This document shows, in pieces, positions 45,030 through 55,334 of a stretch of DNA of 64,000 bases. Each line of letters begins with the position of its first letter. The first letter of the stretch is position 1. The DNA lies in assembly GCA_000746015.1 (NCBI GenBank), contig JQKK01000003.1, positions 186,001 to 250,000 on the forward strand, written 5' to 3'. The translations under genes and the position numbers were made by a program. This DNA comes from Lachnospiraceae bacterium MA2020. Its GTDB lineage: Bacteria; Bacillota; Clostridia; Lachnospirales; Lachnospiraceae. The notes under the pieces are model-generated. The model searched no databases and was not told the origin of the DNA. It saw nothing but the letters and a program-made list of their open reading frames with translations.

Positions 45030-46127
45030 TTATATGTAAAAGTTTTTTATCTTATCATATCTTGCAGTCATGTTGCGCATCAGAAGATCTGTGACAGTGA
45101 GCGCTGCCATGGCCTCTACGACAACAACGGCCCTTGGTACAACTAAAGGATCGTGTCGTCCATGGATGGTGATATCAGTTTCCTGTCGGTCCTTATCGAC
45201 AGTTAACTGCGGAGAAGAAATGGATGGCGTCGGCTTGACGGCTGCTCTGAAAATTATCTGACTTCCATCAGAGATGCCACCCAAAATACCGCCGGAATGA
45301 TTGCTTGATTTGACAATGTTGCCGTCAACCATCCGGAATGGATCATTATTTTCTAAACCTGTACTGGAGGCAGCCTTAAAACCATCTCCAATCTCAAACC
45401 CTTTTACTGCGCCGATGGACATTATAGCCTTGGCAAGCTCTGCATCGAGTTTGTCAAATACGGGCTCTCCAATGCCTGGACGCATACCGTCGATAACACA
45501 CTCTATTATGCCTCCGGCAGAATTGCCGGCAGCTGCGAGCTCTCTCGCGTATACTGAAGCTTTTTCATAAGTTTCCGGATCAGCAAGACAGAGAGGATTC
45601 TCTGCAGCATAACGGATATCGACCTTTTCGTCCGGAACAGTGTAAGGACCGATAGCTTTGGCATAAGCAGTAGCATTAATGCCGAGTCCTTTAAGGAACT
45701 TGGCAGCAACTGCACCGGCAGCTACACGGCCGATAGTTTCACGTCCTGACGATCTGCCGCCACCGCGGTAGTCACGAAAACCATATTTTTCATCGAAAGT
45801 ATAGTCAGCATGACCAGGACGGTATAGCTTGGCAATATTACTGTAATCTTTTGAACGCTGATCAGTATTCTCTACTACTATAGCTATAGGAGTACCTTCG
45901 GTCTTTCCTTCAAAGACACCGGAAAGGATTCTTGCTTTGTCTCCCTCTTTTCTTGCTGTAGTAAACTCTGACTGACCGGGTTTTCGCCGATCGAGAAAAA
46001 TCTGTATGTCATCTTCACAAAGAGACATGCCTGCAGGGCAACCATCTACTACAACGCCCAAACCACCACCGTGGGACTCACCCCAGGTAGCTATACGGAA
46101 AACGGAGCCAAAAGAAGAACCAGCCAT
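45030..46127 (-). CDS. aroC: chorismate synthase
   Basis: A 365-residue FMN-dependent enzyme making chorismate, the last step of the shikimate pathway. Family signatures: GESHGGGLGVVVDGCPAG at the start, YRPGHADYTFDEKYG and DYRGGGRSSGRET. The start follows AGGAGGT. Confidence 0.96.
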   Translation of the reverse strand: MAGSSFGSVFRIATWGESHGGGLGVVVDGCPAGMSLCEDDIQIFLDRRKPGQSEFTTARKEGDKARILSGVFEGKTEGTPIAIVVENTDQRSKDYSNIAKLYRPGHADYTFDEKYGFRDYRGGGRSSGRETIGRVAAGAVAAKFLKGLGINATAYAKAIGPYTVPDEKVDIRYAAENPLCLADPETYEKASVYARELAAAGNSAGGIIECVIDGMRPGIGEPVFDKLDAELAKAIMSIGAVKGFEIGDGFKAASSTGLENNDPFRMVDGNIVKSSNHSGGILGGISDGSQIIFRAAVKPTPSISSPQLTVDKDRQETDITIHGRHDPLVVPRAVVVVEAMAALTVTDLLMRNMTARYDKIKNFYI

Positions 46128-46374
46128 CTAGTAAAACCTCCTCTGAAAAAATCAATTTATGTCAAAGTTAATGATAGCATAAAAACTCACAAAAAAACAG
46201 TATATACTTTATCGAGATAGCATATATTTATTGAATCTGGAGGCAAATAGTATTTTAGATGATACAATCAAACGATTTAATAATTTGTTAATATGATTCT
46301 TTAATAATGTAGTGTATAATGTATACAATATCAACATTGTCATTACCCACTTATTAGTTCAAGGAGGGCGTGCG

Positions 46375-46587
46375 ATGAATACAATTAATGGAATAAATGC
46401 ATATTGTTCAGATAACCAGCAGGTAAATAATTACAGAAAAGAAGTAAATCCTTCGGGTGGCTTTGAAGCCATGATAGCAAAATTTGAAGCTATGAAAGCT
46501 GCATTAGAGGCAGCACCGACAAAGTCTATGACAGCAATTGCAGCATTGGACACAAACATTGCAAAGTTTAAGGCTTTAAATATGTGA
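46375..46587 (+). CDS. small protein of unknown function (70 aa)
   Basis: ATG 46375 follows a strong AAGGAGG site, giving 70 residues. The C-terminal half is helical and Ala/Lys-rich with a repeated FEAM...KFEAMKAALEAAP pattern. No family is recognised and no membrane segment or signal is seen. It is paired with another small gene 70 bases on. An upstream in-frame ATG at 46312 lacks a ribosome site. Confidence 0.6.
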   Translation: MNTINGINAYCSDNQQVNNYRKEVNPSGGFEAMIAKFEAMKAALEAAPTKSMTAIAALDTNIAKFKALNM

Positions 46588-46657
46588 TCGATTTAGTATC
46601 TGTGAAATGTAGCTGCGTAGTTACTGAATGGATACATTGTTCGGAGGTTTTGAACAA

Positions 46658-46834
46658 ATGGAAGTAAAATCTTTAAATGTAAGTCCGATAACATCAATGT
46701 TGACAAACAGGATAGCAAAGTGGGAAGCGGTTTTGTCAGATCCTGATATTTCGCCGCAGACTGAGGAAGAATCAAAGTTCCAGTTAAATGCATTAAAAGA
46801 GATACTGAAAAGTTTTGCAGTATCAGAAGAATAA
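46658..46834 (+). CDS. small protein of unknown function (58 aa)
   Basis: ATG 46658 is about 10 bases after GGAGG and gives 58 residues: a short N-terminal stretch (MEVKSLNVSPITSML) and one predicted long helix. No family is recognised. It is followed by a strong terminator, which supports it as the end of a short transcript with the gene before it. Confidence 0.5.
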   Translation: MEVKSLNVSPITSMLTNRIAKWEAVLSDPDISPQTEEESKFQLNALKEILKSFAVSEE

Positions 46835-46845
46835 TTGGGAATTGA

Positions 46846-46888
46846 AAGACTGTGCAGACAGCTAGGCTGCACAGTCTTCTTTGCTTTT
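46846..46888 (+). terminator. intrinsic terminator after the small-protein pair
   Basis: A perfect 12-bp stem (AAGACTGTGCAG at 46846-46857, complement at 46867-46878) is followed by a T-rich tail. Confidence 0.88.
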
Positions 46889-46982
46889 GGGGCAGCTTTT
46901 TGCTGCATTGAAAAATTATGTCACCTGTGATAAACTTGATATAGTGTTTGTACGAGAGTACATGTAGAAGGGGTAAGGCACA

Positions 46983-47948
46983 ATGAGGGACATCTATAGG
47001 CATTTAAGGGAGTTTGCCCGTGGACATGTTAGGAGGATATCTTGTGCTACAGCAATAAGTGTGATATTTATCTGTAGTGCAAGCTTTTGTTCTATAGAAG
47101 CGGGGAATTTAAGACGCGAGACGATCGAGGAAGGCAGTATCTATCTTGAAACTGATGATGGTCTTGTAAAAGTTGACAGGCTTGACAGAGATTTTTCATT
47201 TTCTGAAAATGAATTTGAATGTGGCTTTGAAAGTGATGGAGTATCAATTTCGGCAGATGATCTGCAGCATGTGATCGATTCATCATCACAAGTGGTATCT
47301 ACCGAGAAGGCAGAAGTTGATAAGGATACCGTCATAGATAGTGAGACTGGAGAGAATATTTCAGCAACCTATGCAAATGACTGGTCTTTAATACTTATAA
47401 ATAAGGAACATCTTATACCTGATGACTATGAGTTTGAGCTTGCTACCATTAAGGGATCGATGCAGGCAGATATCAGAGTCATACCGCATGTTCGTGAGCT
47501 TTTGGAGAAAGCGCAGAGTGAGGGTGTAGATCTGTATATCTGTTCTCCTTACAGGGATATGGAGCGTCAGACAATGCTTTTTGAGCGTAAGATCAAGTCA
47601 TACACACGACAGGGATACAGTTATGAAGAAGCATATGATCTCGCTTCACAGACAGTAACGATCCCAGGAAGCAGTGAGCACAATGTCGGTCTTGCGTTTG
47701 ATTTCGTTCAGGAGGACTATCAGCAGCTTGATGCAGGTTTTGCAAATACCAGAGCAGGCAGATGGCTTTATGATCATGCAGCTGAGTATGGCTTCATCCT
47801 TCGCTATCCAAAGGGCAAAGAAGATATTACAAAGATTGAATATGAGCCTTGGCACTATAGATATGTGGGCGTAAAGGCTGCAAAAGAGATAATGTCGAGA
47901 GGCATTACTCTTGAAGAATATGACGAAGAGATTGGATTAGTTGAGTAG
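46983..47948 (+). CDS. VanY-type D-alanyl-D-alanine carboxypeptidase
   Basis: A 321-residue exported peptidase. An N-terminal hydrophobic segment (about 19-37) acts as signal or anchor. An acidic linker leads to the M15B domain (about 130-310) with zinc-site motifs SEHNVGLAFDF and EPWHYRYVG and the upstream CSPYRDMERQ. It trims the terminal D-Ala from peptidoglycan stem peptides. No vancomycin-resistance genes are nearby, so a housekeeping wall role is likely. Confidence 0.88.
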   Translation: MRDIYRHLREFARGHVRRISCATAISVIFICSASFCSIEAGNLRRETIEEGSIYLETDDGLVKVDRLDRDFSFSENEFECGFESDGVSISADDLQHVIDSSSQVVSTEKAEVDKDTVIDSETGENISATYANDWSLILINKEHLIPDDYEFELATIKGSMQADIRVIPHVRELLEKAQSEGVDLYICSPYRDMERQTMLFERKIKSYTRQGYSYEEAYDLASQTVTIPGSSEHNVGLAFDFVQEDYQQLDAGFANTRAGRWLYDHAAEYGFILRYPKGKEDITKIEYEPWHYRYVGVKAAKEIMSRGITLEEYDEEIGLVE

Positions 47949-47949
47949 T

Positions 47950-49098
47950 ATGAAACACAAATATGAATTACTTACCACTGACGGTCGTGCTAGGCGTGGA
48001 CGCCTTACGACCGTTCATGGTGTGGTGGAAACACCGGTTTTTATGAATGTAGGAACTGTCGCAGCTATCAAAGGTGCAGTTTCAACAGAGGATCTTGAGT
48101 CGATCGGTACACAGGTTGAGCTTTCAAATACGTACCATCTGCATGTGCGTACAGGAGACGAGACAATAAAGCGTCTCGGTGGACTGCACAAATTTATGGT
48201 GTGGGACAAGCCTATACTTACTGACTCCGGCGGATTTCAGGTGTTCTCGCTTGCGGGTCTCCGTAAGATCAAGGAAGAGGGAGTTACATTCCGCTCACAT
48301 ATTGATGGCCGCAAGATATTTATGGGACCAGAGGAGAGCATGAGGATACAGTCAAATCTTGCATCTACTATTGCAATGGCGTTTGATGAGTGCCCAAATG
48401 CAAAGGCGTCACGTGATTATGTTGCACCTTCTGTCGAGAGAACGACAAGGTGGCTCCAGCGCTGCAAAGATGAGATGGAGAGACTCAATTCACTTCCGGA
48501 TACGATCAATAAAGATCAGATGCTTTTTGGTATCAATCAGGGTGCTATCTTTGATGATATCCGCATAGAACATGCGCAGAAAATACGTGAGATGAATCTT
48601 GATGGCTATGCTATCGGAGGTCTTGCTGTAGGTGAGTCACATGAGGAAATGTATCATGTGCTCGATGTAACAGTTCCGCATCTTCCTGGTGATAAGCCGG
48701 TATACCTTATGGGTGTCGGTACTCCGGCAAATATCATTGAGGCAGTAGACAGAGGCGTTGATTTCTTTGACTGTGTATATCCATCAAGAAATGGCAGACA
48801 CGGACATGTTTATACGCATCTTGGCAAGCGTAATATGATGAATGCAAGATACGAATTTGACACGAAGCCTATCGAAGAGGGTTGTGGATGCCCTGCATGC
48901 AGACGTTATTCGAGAGCCTATATCAGACATCTTTTGAAAGCAAAGGAAATGCTTGGCATGAGACTTTGTGTGCTTCACAATCTGTATTTTTATAATCACA
49001 TGATGGAAGAAATACGCACAGCTATTGAGAATCATGAGTATGCGGATTTTAAGAAGAAATTCCTTGCAGATCTCAATTTTGGCGAGTGTGAAGCGTGA
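47950..49098 (+). CDS. tgt: queuine tRNA-ribosyltransferase
   Basis: A 382-residue Tgt that swaps guanine for preQ1 at the tRNA wobble position. LTDSGGFQVFSL and GGLAVGE are substrate-pocket motifs. FDCVYPSRNGRHG holds the nucleophile region, and GCGCPACRRYSRAYIRHL is the zinc site. The ATG is one base after the vanY stop; a TTG at 47941 is less likely. Confidence 0.95.
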   Translation: MKHKYELLTTDGRARRGRLTTVHGVVETPVFMNVGTVAAIKGAVSTEDLESIGTQVELSNTYHLHVRTGDETIKRLGGLHKFMVWDKPILTDSGGFQVFSLAGLRKIKEEGVTFRSHIDGRKIFMGPEESMRIQSNLASTIAMAFDECPNAKASRDYVAPSVERTTRWLQRCKDEMERLNSLPDTINKDQMLFGINQGAIFDDIRIEHAQKIREMNLDGYAIGGLAVGESHEEMYHVLDVTVPHLPGDKPVYLMGVGTPANIIEAVDRGVDFFDCVYPSRNGRHGHVYTHLGKRNMMNARYEFDTKPIEEGCGCPACRRYSRAYIRHLLKAKEMLGMRLCVLHNLYFYNHMMEEIRTAIENHEYADFKKKFLADLNFGECEA

Positions 49099-49172
49099 CT
49101 TTATAATAAGTATTGCATTTTTACTTGACGTATTTTAATATATGTATATTGGAATACAATAAAAATTTAATA

Positions 49173-49201
49173 TTGTACACTTGATGGTTTTTGTGTATTA
49201 T
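49173..49201 (+). promoter_or_regulatory. sigma-A type promoter of yajC
   Basis: TTGTAC at 49173-49178 and TATTAT at 49196-49201 are 17 bases apart, about 50 bases before the yajC start. Confidence 0.6.
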
Positions 49202-49252
49202 ATAAAACAATCAATGTTTTTTGATTAGAAGGATTAAGGAGAGTTAGTAACT

Positions 49253-49570
49253 ATGAACATTTTGATGACAAACGCGGGTGGTACACAGGGAAGCATTGCA
49301 GTAATGATCGGATACATAGTGATCATTGGCGCATTCTTTTACTTTGCGATGATCAGACCTCAGAAGAAGGAGCAGCAGAGAGTTAAGGCTATGCTCGATT
49401 CACTTGAGGTTGGTGATAATATTCTTACAAACAGTGGTTTCTATGGTATCGTGATCGCTATCGAGGATGATACTGTTATCGTTGAGTTTGGAAACAATAA
49501 GAACTGCAGAATCCCTATGCAGAAGGGTGCAATTGCTCAGATCGAGAAGTCTGAGTCATCTGCTTCATAA
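49253..49570 (+). CDS. yajC: preprotein translocase subunit YajC
   Basis: A 105-residue protein with one N-terminal membrane helix, the family turn FAMIRPQKKEQQRVKAML and the LEVGDNILTNSGFYGIV core. It is an accessory of the SecDF translocase. Its position after tgt is a common bacterial order. It has its own promoter and terminator. Confidence 0.94.
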   Translation: MNILMTNAGGTQGSIAVMIGYIVIIGAFFYFAMIRPQKKEQQRVKAMLDSLEVGDNILTNSGFYGIVIAIEDDTVIVEFGNNKNCRIPMQKGAIAQIEKSESSAS

Positions 49571-49583
49571 GTCTGAATTAAAG

Positions 49584-49618
49584 AAAGGCGTGCTTTTAAG
49601 GAAAGTGCGCCTTTTTTC
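49584..49618 (+). terminator. intrinsic terminator after yajC
   Basis: A 13-bp stem with two G-U pairs (AAAGGCGTGCTTT with AAAGTGCGCCTTT) is followed by a T-run. Confidence 0.85.
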
Positions 49619-49684
49619 ATAAAATGTATGGTTTACCACATTAAATTGTAAAAGTGTACAGTATAAAAATCAGGAGGATAGATC

Positions 49685-50767
49685 ATGGAGTTCAGGATAG
49701 GTTGTATATCCGGAGATGGAATTGGTCCGGAAGTGGTGAGAGAAGCAAGAAAAGTGCTTGATGCAGTCGGTGCAAAGTACGGTCATAGTTTCATATATAC
49801 TGATATCTGCATGGGAGGATGCTCAATAGATAAATATGGAGAGCCACTGACAGATGAAGCTGTCGAGACAGCAAAGAGCAGTGATGCTGTATTGATGGGA
49901 TCTATTGGTGGAAATACAAGCACTTCTCCATGGTATAAGCTCCCACCGGAAAAGAGACCGGAGGCAGGGCTTTTGAAGATTCGAAAAGAGCTTGGTCTTT
50001 TTGCAAATCTTCGTCCTTCATATTTATATAAGGAACTTAAGGAGGCATGTCCTCTTAGAGAATCCATCGCAAATGAAGGCTTTGACATGCTCATCATGCG
50101 AGAGCTGACAGGTGGATTGTATTTCGGAGAAAGATATACAAAAGAGATTGATGGTGTCATGACCGCTGTTGATACACTTTCTTATAATGAGAAGGAGATC
50201 CGACGCATAGCTATAAAGGCCTTTGAAGTTGCCATGAAGAGAAAGAAAAAAGTTACTTCTGTGGATAAGGCAAACGTGCTTGATTCATCAAGACTATGGA
50301 GAAAAGTAGTCGAAGATGTTGCAAAAGACTATCCGGAAGTGACACTTGAGCATATGCTGGTCGACAATGCTGCAATGCAGCTTGTTAAGAACCCGGCTCA
50401 GTTTGATGTAGTCCTCACCGAGAATATGTTTGGCGATATCCTCTCAGATGAGGCAGCTGAGATTACCGGATCTATAGGAATGCTTTCAAGTGCATCACTT
50501 AATGATACAAAGTTTGGTCTTTATGAGCCTTCTGGTGGATCAGCACCGGATATAGCTGGAAAAAATATAGCAAATCCTATAGCAACTATCCTTTCGGCAG
50601 CGATGATGCTCAGATTCTCATTTGATCTTGATGAGGAGGCCACAAAGATAGAGGAAGCAGTAAGACAGGTTCTTGCTGAAGGTATACGTACAGGCGATAT
50701 TATGGCTGATGGCTGCAGAAAGGTAAGCACTTCTGAAATGGGAGATGCTGTAGCAGCCAGAGTTTAA
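49685..50767 (+). CDS. leuB: 3-isopropylmalate dehydrogenase
   Basis: A 360-residue enzyme of leucine synthesis, oxidising 3-isopropylmalate with NAD+. Signatures: [28 protein letters not shown], and [20 protein letters not shown]. leuA, leuC and leuD are not in the window. It starts a run of amino-acid genes with ilvD 27 bases on. No T-box was found in the short gap before it. Confidence 0.95.
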   Translation: MEFRIGCISGDGIGPEVVREARKVLDAVGAKYGHSFIYTDICMGGCSIDKYGEPLTDEAVETAKSSDAVLMGSIGGNTSTSPWYKLPPEKRPEAGLLKIRKELGLFANLRPSYLYKELKEACPLRESIANEGFDMLIMRELTGGLYFGERYTKEIDGVMTAVDTLSYNEKEIRRIAIKAFEVAMKRKKKVTSVDKANVLDSSRLWRKVVEDVAKDYPEVTLEHMLVDNAAMQLVKNPAQFDVVLTENMFGDILSDEAAEITGSIGMLSSASLNDTKFGLYEPSGGSAPDIAGKNIANPIATILSAAMMLRFSFDLDEEATKIEEAVRQVLAEGIRTGDIMADGCRKVSTSEMGDAVAARV

Positions 50768-50794
50768 CAATAATTAGGTAGGAGGAATTTTGGG

Positions 50795-52459
50795 ATGAGA
50801 AGTGATAGCGTAAAATGCGGAGATCAGGCAGCTCCGGCAAGGAGTCTTTTCAACGCTCTTGGATTTACAAAAGAGGAAATGGCTAAGCCAATGATCGGTA
50901 TTGTAAGCTCACAAAATGAGATAGTACCGGGACATATGAATATAGATAAGATCGTGGATGCTGTTAAGCTTGGAGTTGCAGAGGCCGGAGGAATGCCTGT
51001 CGTATTTCCTGCAATAGCAGTTTGCGATGGTATCGCAATGGGACATATCGGAATGAAATATTCACTTGTTACTCGTGATCTTATAGCTGATTCTACTGAG
51101 TGTATGGCTCTTGCTCATCAGTTTGACGCCCTTGTAATGGTTCCAAACTGTGACAAGAATGTACCCGGACTTCTCATGGCTGCAGCAAGATTAAACATTC
51201 CTACAGTATTTGTATCCGGTGGTCCTATGCTTGCAGGTCATGTACATGGCAAGAAGACATCACTTTCATCAATGTTTGAGGCAGTAGGTGCAAAAGCGGC
51301 AGGAACGATCGATGAGGCAGAGCTTGATTATTATGTAGAGCATACCTGTCCAAGCTGCGGATCATGCTCGGGCATGTATACTGCAAATTCAATGAACTGT
51401 CTTACAGAAGCTATCGGTATGGGACTTCGCGGAAATGGAACTATTCCGGCAGTTTATTCTGAGAGAATCCGTCTTGCCAAGAAAGCAGGATATGCTGTTA
51501 TGGATATGCTTAAGAAAAATATTCGTCCTCGTGACATACTTACAAAAGAGGCATTTATGAATGCGCTTGCAGTAGATATGGCACTTGGATGTTCTACAAA
51601 TACAATGCTTCACCTTCCTGCGATCGCACATGAGGCAGGAGTAGATCTTGATATGGAGATCGCAAACGAGGTAAGTGATCGTACACCAAACCTTTGCCAT
51701 CTTGCTCCTGCAGGTCGTACTTATATGGAAGACCTAAACGAGGCAGGCGGTGTATATGCTGTAATGAACGAGCTTTCAAAGAAGAATCTGCTTAATCTTG
51801 ACTGTATCACAGTTACAGGTAAGACAGTAGGAGAGAATATTGCGGGTGCTGTAAACCGTGATCCTGAGACGATCAGACCAATCGATGAGCCATTTATGCC
51901 TAATGGCGGAATTGCAGTACTTAAGGGAAATATCGCGCCGGATACAGGTATTGTAAAGCGTTCAGCGGTTGCTCCTGAAATGATGGTACATGAAGGTCCT
52001 GCAAGAGTATTTGACTGTGAGGAAGATGCTATCTCAGCGATCCTTGGCGGCAAGATCAACGCAGGTGATGTTGTAGTCATCAGATATGAAGGACCAAAGG
52101 GCGGACCTGGAATGAGAGAGATGCTCAATCCTACATCAGCAATTGCTGGCATGGGACTTGGCTCATCTGTAGCTCTTATCACAGACGGACGTTTCTCAGG
52201 AGCTTCAAGAGGAGCTTCTATCGGACACGTTTCGCCTGAGGCTGCTGTAGGCGGACCTATTGCACTTATAGAAGAAGGCGATATCATCAGGGTTGATATA
52301 CCTAACAACGCACTCAATGTAAAGGTTTCTGATGAAGTACTTGCGGAGAGAAAGAAAAACTGGAAGCCTAGAGAGCCTAAGGTAACAAGCGGATATCTTG
52401 CAAGATATGAAAAGCTTGTTACAAGCGGTAATCGTGGAGCAGTACTTGAGATCAGATAA
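50795..52459 (+). CDS. ilvD: dihydroxy-acid dehydratase
   Basis: A 554-residue Fe-S enzyme of branched-chain amino acid synthesis. Cluster-binding cysteines appear in PNCDKNVPG and [32 protein letters not shown] marks the C-terminal domain. It acts just after the acetolactate pathway started by the next gene. Confidence 0.96.
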   Translation: MRSDSVKCGDQAAPARSLFNALGFTKEEMAKPMIGIVSSQNEIVPGHMNIDKIVDAVKLGVAEAGGMPVVFPAIAVCDGIAMGHIGMKYSLVTRDLIADSTECMALAHQFDALVMVPNCDKNVPGLLMAAARLNIPTVFVSGGPMLAGHVHGKKTSLSSMFEAVGAKAAGTIDEAELDYYVEHTCPSCGSCSGMYTANSMNCLTEAIGMGLRGNGTIPAVYSERIRLAKKAGYAVMDMLKKNIRPRDILTKEAFMNALAVDMALGCSTNTMLHLPAIAHEAGVDLDMEIANEVSDRTPNLCHLAPAGRTYMEDLNEAGGVYAVMNELSKKNLLNLDCITVTGKTVGENIAGAVNRDPETIRPIDEPFMPNGGIAVLKGNIAPDTGIVKRSAVAPEMMVHEGPARVFDCEEDAISAILGGKINAGDVVVIRYEGPKGGPGMREMLNPTSAIAGMGLGSSVALITDGRFSGASRGASIGHVSPEAAVGGPIALIEEGDIIRVDIPNNALNVKVSDEVLAERKKNWKPREPKVTSGYLARYEKLVTSGNRGAVLEIR

Positions 52460-52510
52460 AAGATTTAAAATCCAAACCAGATTTAATTTTGCTAATTGGA
52501 GGGATGAACG

Positions 52511-54184
52511 ATGCAGCTTACAGGAGCTGAAATTGTAATAGAAGTTCTTAAAGAGCAGGGAGTAGACACTGTTTTTGGTTATCCGGGCGGTGCAATCCTC
52601 AATATCTACGATGCTCTTTATAAAAATTCAGATATTATCCGCCATGTGCTTACTTCTCATGAGCAGGGTGCATCACATGCCGCAGACGGATATGCAAGGG
52701 CGACCGGTAAGGTTGGAGTCTGTATGGCAACATCCGGTCCGGGTGCAACCAATCTTGTTACCGGTATCGCAACAGCGATGATGGATTCTGTACCAATGGT
52801 AGCCATTACCGCAAATGTAGGTCTGCCGCTTCTTGGAAAAGATACTTTCCAGGAAGTGGACATAGCCGGTGTTACAATGCCTATTACTAAGCATGGCTAT
52901 ATTGTAAAGGATGTTACGAAACTTGCAGATACGCTGAGACGCGCATTCCGCATAGCCCAGTCAGGCAGACCGGGTCCTGTACTTGTGGATATCACAAAGG
53001 ATGTAACAGCTAACAAATGCGAGTACGAAAAGCAGAAGCCTGAAGCACTGCCGGATCCTAATCATTACACAAAGGAAGATCTTGACAGAGCAGCTGAGCT
53101 TATAAATAAGGCTAAGAAGCCATTTATATATCTTGGCGGTGGTGCGATCATTTCCGGAGCATCAGAGGAAGTAAAGAAATTTGCGGAAAAAATCGATGCG
53201 CCTCTTTGTGACACGCTTATGGGTAAAGGAGCATTTGATCCGACTAACCCACGCTATACGGGTATGATCGGAATGCATGGCACAAAGGCATCAAATATCG
53301 GACTTGGAGAGTGTGATCTTTTGATCGCGCTTGGTGCGAGATTCTCAGACAGAGTCGTTGGTAATGCAAAGAAATTTGCCAATCGTGCGAAGGTGCTTCA
53401 TATCGATATCGATGCTGCTGAGATCAATAAAAATATCCGTACAGACGAGTGCGTAGTGGGAGATCTTAAGAAGGTGCTCAGTGAGCTTACTCCTATGGTA
53501 AATGAAAGAAAGAACGATGAATGGAGAGCTCATATTGATGAACTAAAGGTGAAATATCCGCTTAAATACGATAAAAACATGCTTACATGTCCGTTTGTTA
53601 TCGAGACTCTTGATCGCATTACGGATTCAAAGGCTATAATTACGACAGATGTTGGACAGCATCAGATGTGGACAGCTCAGTATTACCGCTTCAGGGAGCC
53701 GCGTCATTTCATCACTTCCGGCGGCCTTGGAACTATGGGCTACGGTCTTGGTGCAGCTATTGGCGCAAAGGTTGGAAAGCCTGATGAAACAGTCATTAAT
53801 ATAGGTGGTGATGGCTGCTTTAGAATGAATATGAATGAGCTGGCAACGGCAAGTCGTTATAATATTCATGTTATTGACATTATTATCAATAATGAAGTTT
53901 TGGGAATGGTAAGGCAGTGGCAGACGCTGTTTTATGGCGGCAGATATTCCCAGACAGTTCTGACAGACAAGGTAGATTATTGTAAAGTTGCCGAGGGACT
54001 TGGCTGCAAAGCAATCCGTGTTACTAAGCCTGAAGAGGTAGAGGGCGCGCTGCGAGAGGCATTGGCTGCAGAAGGTCCTGTTGTAATTGACTGTCAGATA
54101 GACAAGGATGAATCAGTATTTCCAATGGTCTCACCGGGAGCTTCAATCTCAGAAGCTTTTGATGCAGACGATTTGAAAAAATAG
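52511..54184 (+). CDS. ilvB: acetolactate synthase large subunit
   Basis: A 557-residue TPP enzyme making acetolactate. FGYPGGAILNIYDAL with the conserved Glu in SHEQGASHAADGYAR, and IGGDGCFRMNMNELATA as the TPP/Mg site. The length fits a biosynthetic large subunit, but no small regulatory ilvN is adjacent, so that subunit must be elsewhere or absent. The start follows GGAGGG. Confidence 0.94.
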   Translation: MQLTGAEIVIEVLKEQGVDTVFGYPGGAILNIYDALYKNSDIIRHVLTSHEQGASHAADGYARATGKVGVCMATSGPGATNLVTGIATAMMDSVPMVAITANVGLPLLGKDTFQEVDIAGVTMPITKHGYIVKDVTKLADTLRRAFRIAQSGRPGPVLVDITKDVTANKCEYEKQKPEALPDPNHYTKEDLDRAAELINKAKKPFIYLGGGAIISGASEEVKKFAEKIDAPLCDTLMGKGAFDPTNPRYTGMIGMHGTKASNIGLGECDLLIALGARFSDRVVGNAKKFANRAKVLHIDIDAAEINKNIRTDECVVGDLKKVLSELTPMVNERKNDEWRAHIDELKVKYPLKYDKNMLTCPFVIETLDRITDSKAIITTDVGQHQMWTAQYYRFREPRHFITSGGLGTMGYGLGAAIGAKVGKPDETVINIGGDGCFRMNMNELATASRYNIHVIDIIINNEVLGMVRQWQTLFYGGRYSQTVLTDKVDYCKVAEGLGCKAIRVTKPEEVEGALREALAAEGPVVIDCQIDKDESVFPMVSPGASISEAFDADDLKK

Positions 54185-54251
54185 ATGCACACAGATGATT
54201 ATTAATGATTTAGTCAGGTTATTAAACAGAGTTATTAGAGGAGGAAAGATT

Positions 54252-55334
54252 ATGAGCAGAGTTTACAATTTTTCAGCAGGTCCTGCTGTATTACCGGAGG
54301 AAGTCCTTAAGACATGCGCTGAAGAAATGATGGATTACAAAGGTTCAGGTCAGTCAGTAATGGAGATGAGCCATCGTAGTAAGGTCTATGATTCTATCAT
54401 TAAGGAAGCTGAAGCTGATTTCAGAGAGCTCGTTGGCGTTCCGGATAATTACAAGGTGCTGTTTCTTCAGGGCGGAGCATCTACACAGTTTGCTATGATC
54501 CCTATGAATCTTATGAAAAACCGTGTGGCTGACTTTATCGTAACCGGTCAGTGGGCTAAAAAGGCATGGCAGGAAGCTCAGAAATACGGTACTGCAAATA
54601 AGATCGCCTCTTCAGAGGATAAGACATTCAGCTACATTCCGGATGTAAGTGATCTTCCTATCAGCGAAAATGCCGACTATGTATATATCTGCCAGAACAA
54701 TACAATTTACGGCACAAAGTATAAGGAGCTTCCTAATACAAAGGGAAAGATCCTGGTATCTGATGTTTCTTCTATGTTCCTTTCAGAGCCAATGGATGTT
54801 ACAAAGTACGGTATCGTATACGGCGGCGTGCAGAAGAACGTAGGACCTGCAGGTGTAACTATCGTAGTTATCAGAGAAGACCTTATCACTGATGATGTAC
54901 TTGAGGGAACACCAACAATGCTCAAGTATAAGACACATGCTGACTCAGATTCTCTTTACAACACACCACCTTGCTACAATATCTATGTATGTGGTCTTGT
55001 ATTTAAGTGGCTCAAGAAGATGGGCGGACTTGAAGTGATGAAGCAGAAGAACGAGGAAAAGGCTAAGATCATCTATGATTATCTTGATTCTTCAAAGATG
55101 TTTAAGGGTACTGTAGAGCCTGAGTATCGTTCTCTTATGAATGTTCCATTTGTGACAGATTCAGATGAGCTCAATGCAAAGTTCATCAAGGAGGCCGAGG
55201 CTGCCGGATTTGTAAACCTCAAGGGACACAGAACAGTTGGCGGTATGAGAGCATCCATCTACAATGCTATGCCAAAGGAAGGCGTAGAGGCTCTTGTAAA
55301 CTTCATGAAGAAATTCGAGGAGGAAAATTCATAA
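54252..55334 (+). CDS. serC: phosphoserine aminotransferase
   Basis: A 360-residue PLP enzyme of serine synthesis. YNFSAGPAVLPEEVL starts the protein; YGGVQKNVGPAG holds the PLP Lys. ATG 54252 follows AGAGGAGGA; a longer frame from 54195 adds unrelated residues. Its stop overlaps the serA start by one base, so the two steps are made together. Confidence 0.95.
   Translation: MSRVYNFSAGPAVLPEEVLKTCAEEMMDYKGSGQSVMEMSHRSKVYDSIIKEAEADFRELVGVPDNYKVLFLQGGASTQFAMIPMNLMKNRVADFIVTGQWAKKAWQEAQKYGTANKIASSEDKTFSYIPDVSDLPISENADYVYICQNNTIYGTKYKELPNTKGKILVSDVSSMFLSEPMDVTKYGIVYGGVQKNVGPAGVTIVVIREDLITDDVLEGTPTMLKYKTHADSDSLYNTPPCYNIYVCGLVFKWLKKMGGLEVMKQKNEEKAKIIYDYLDSSKMFKGTVEPEYRSLMNVPFVTDSDELNAKFIKEAEAAGFVNLKGHRTVGGMRASIYNAMPKEGVEALVNFMKKFEEENS

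Noticed and set aside
46983-47948. Part of a vancomycin-resistance cassette because of the VanY-like gene
   Set aside because: No vanH, ligase, vanX or regulator genes are nearby; neighbours are tgt and yajC.
49619-49684. T-box or attenuator before the leu/ilv genes
   Set aside because: Only 65 bases lie between the yajC terminator and leuB, too short for a T-box, and no specifier stem or T-box sequence was found.
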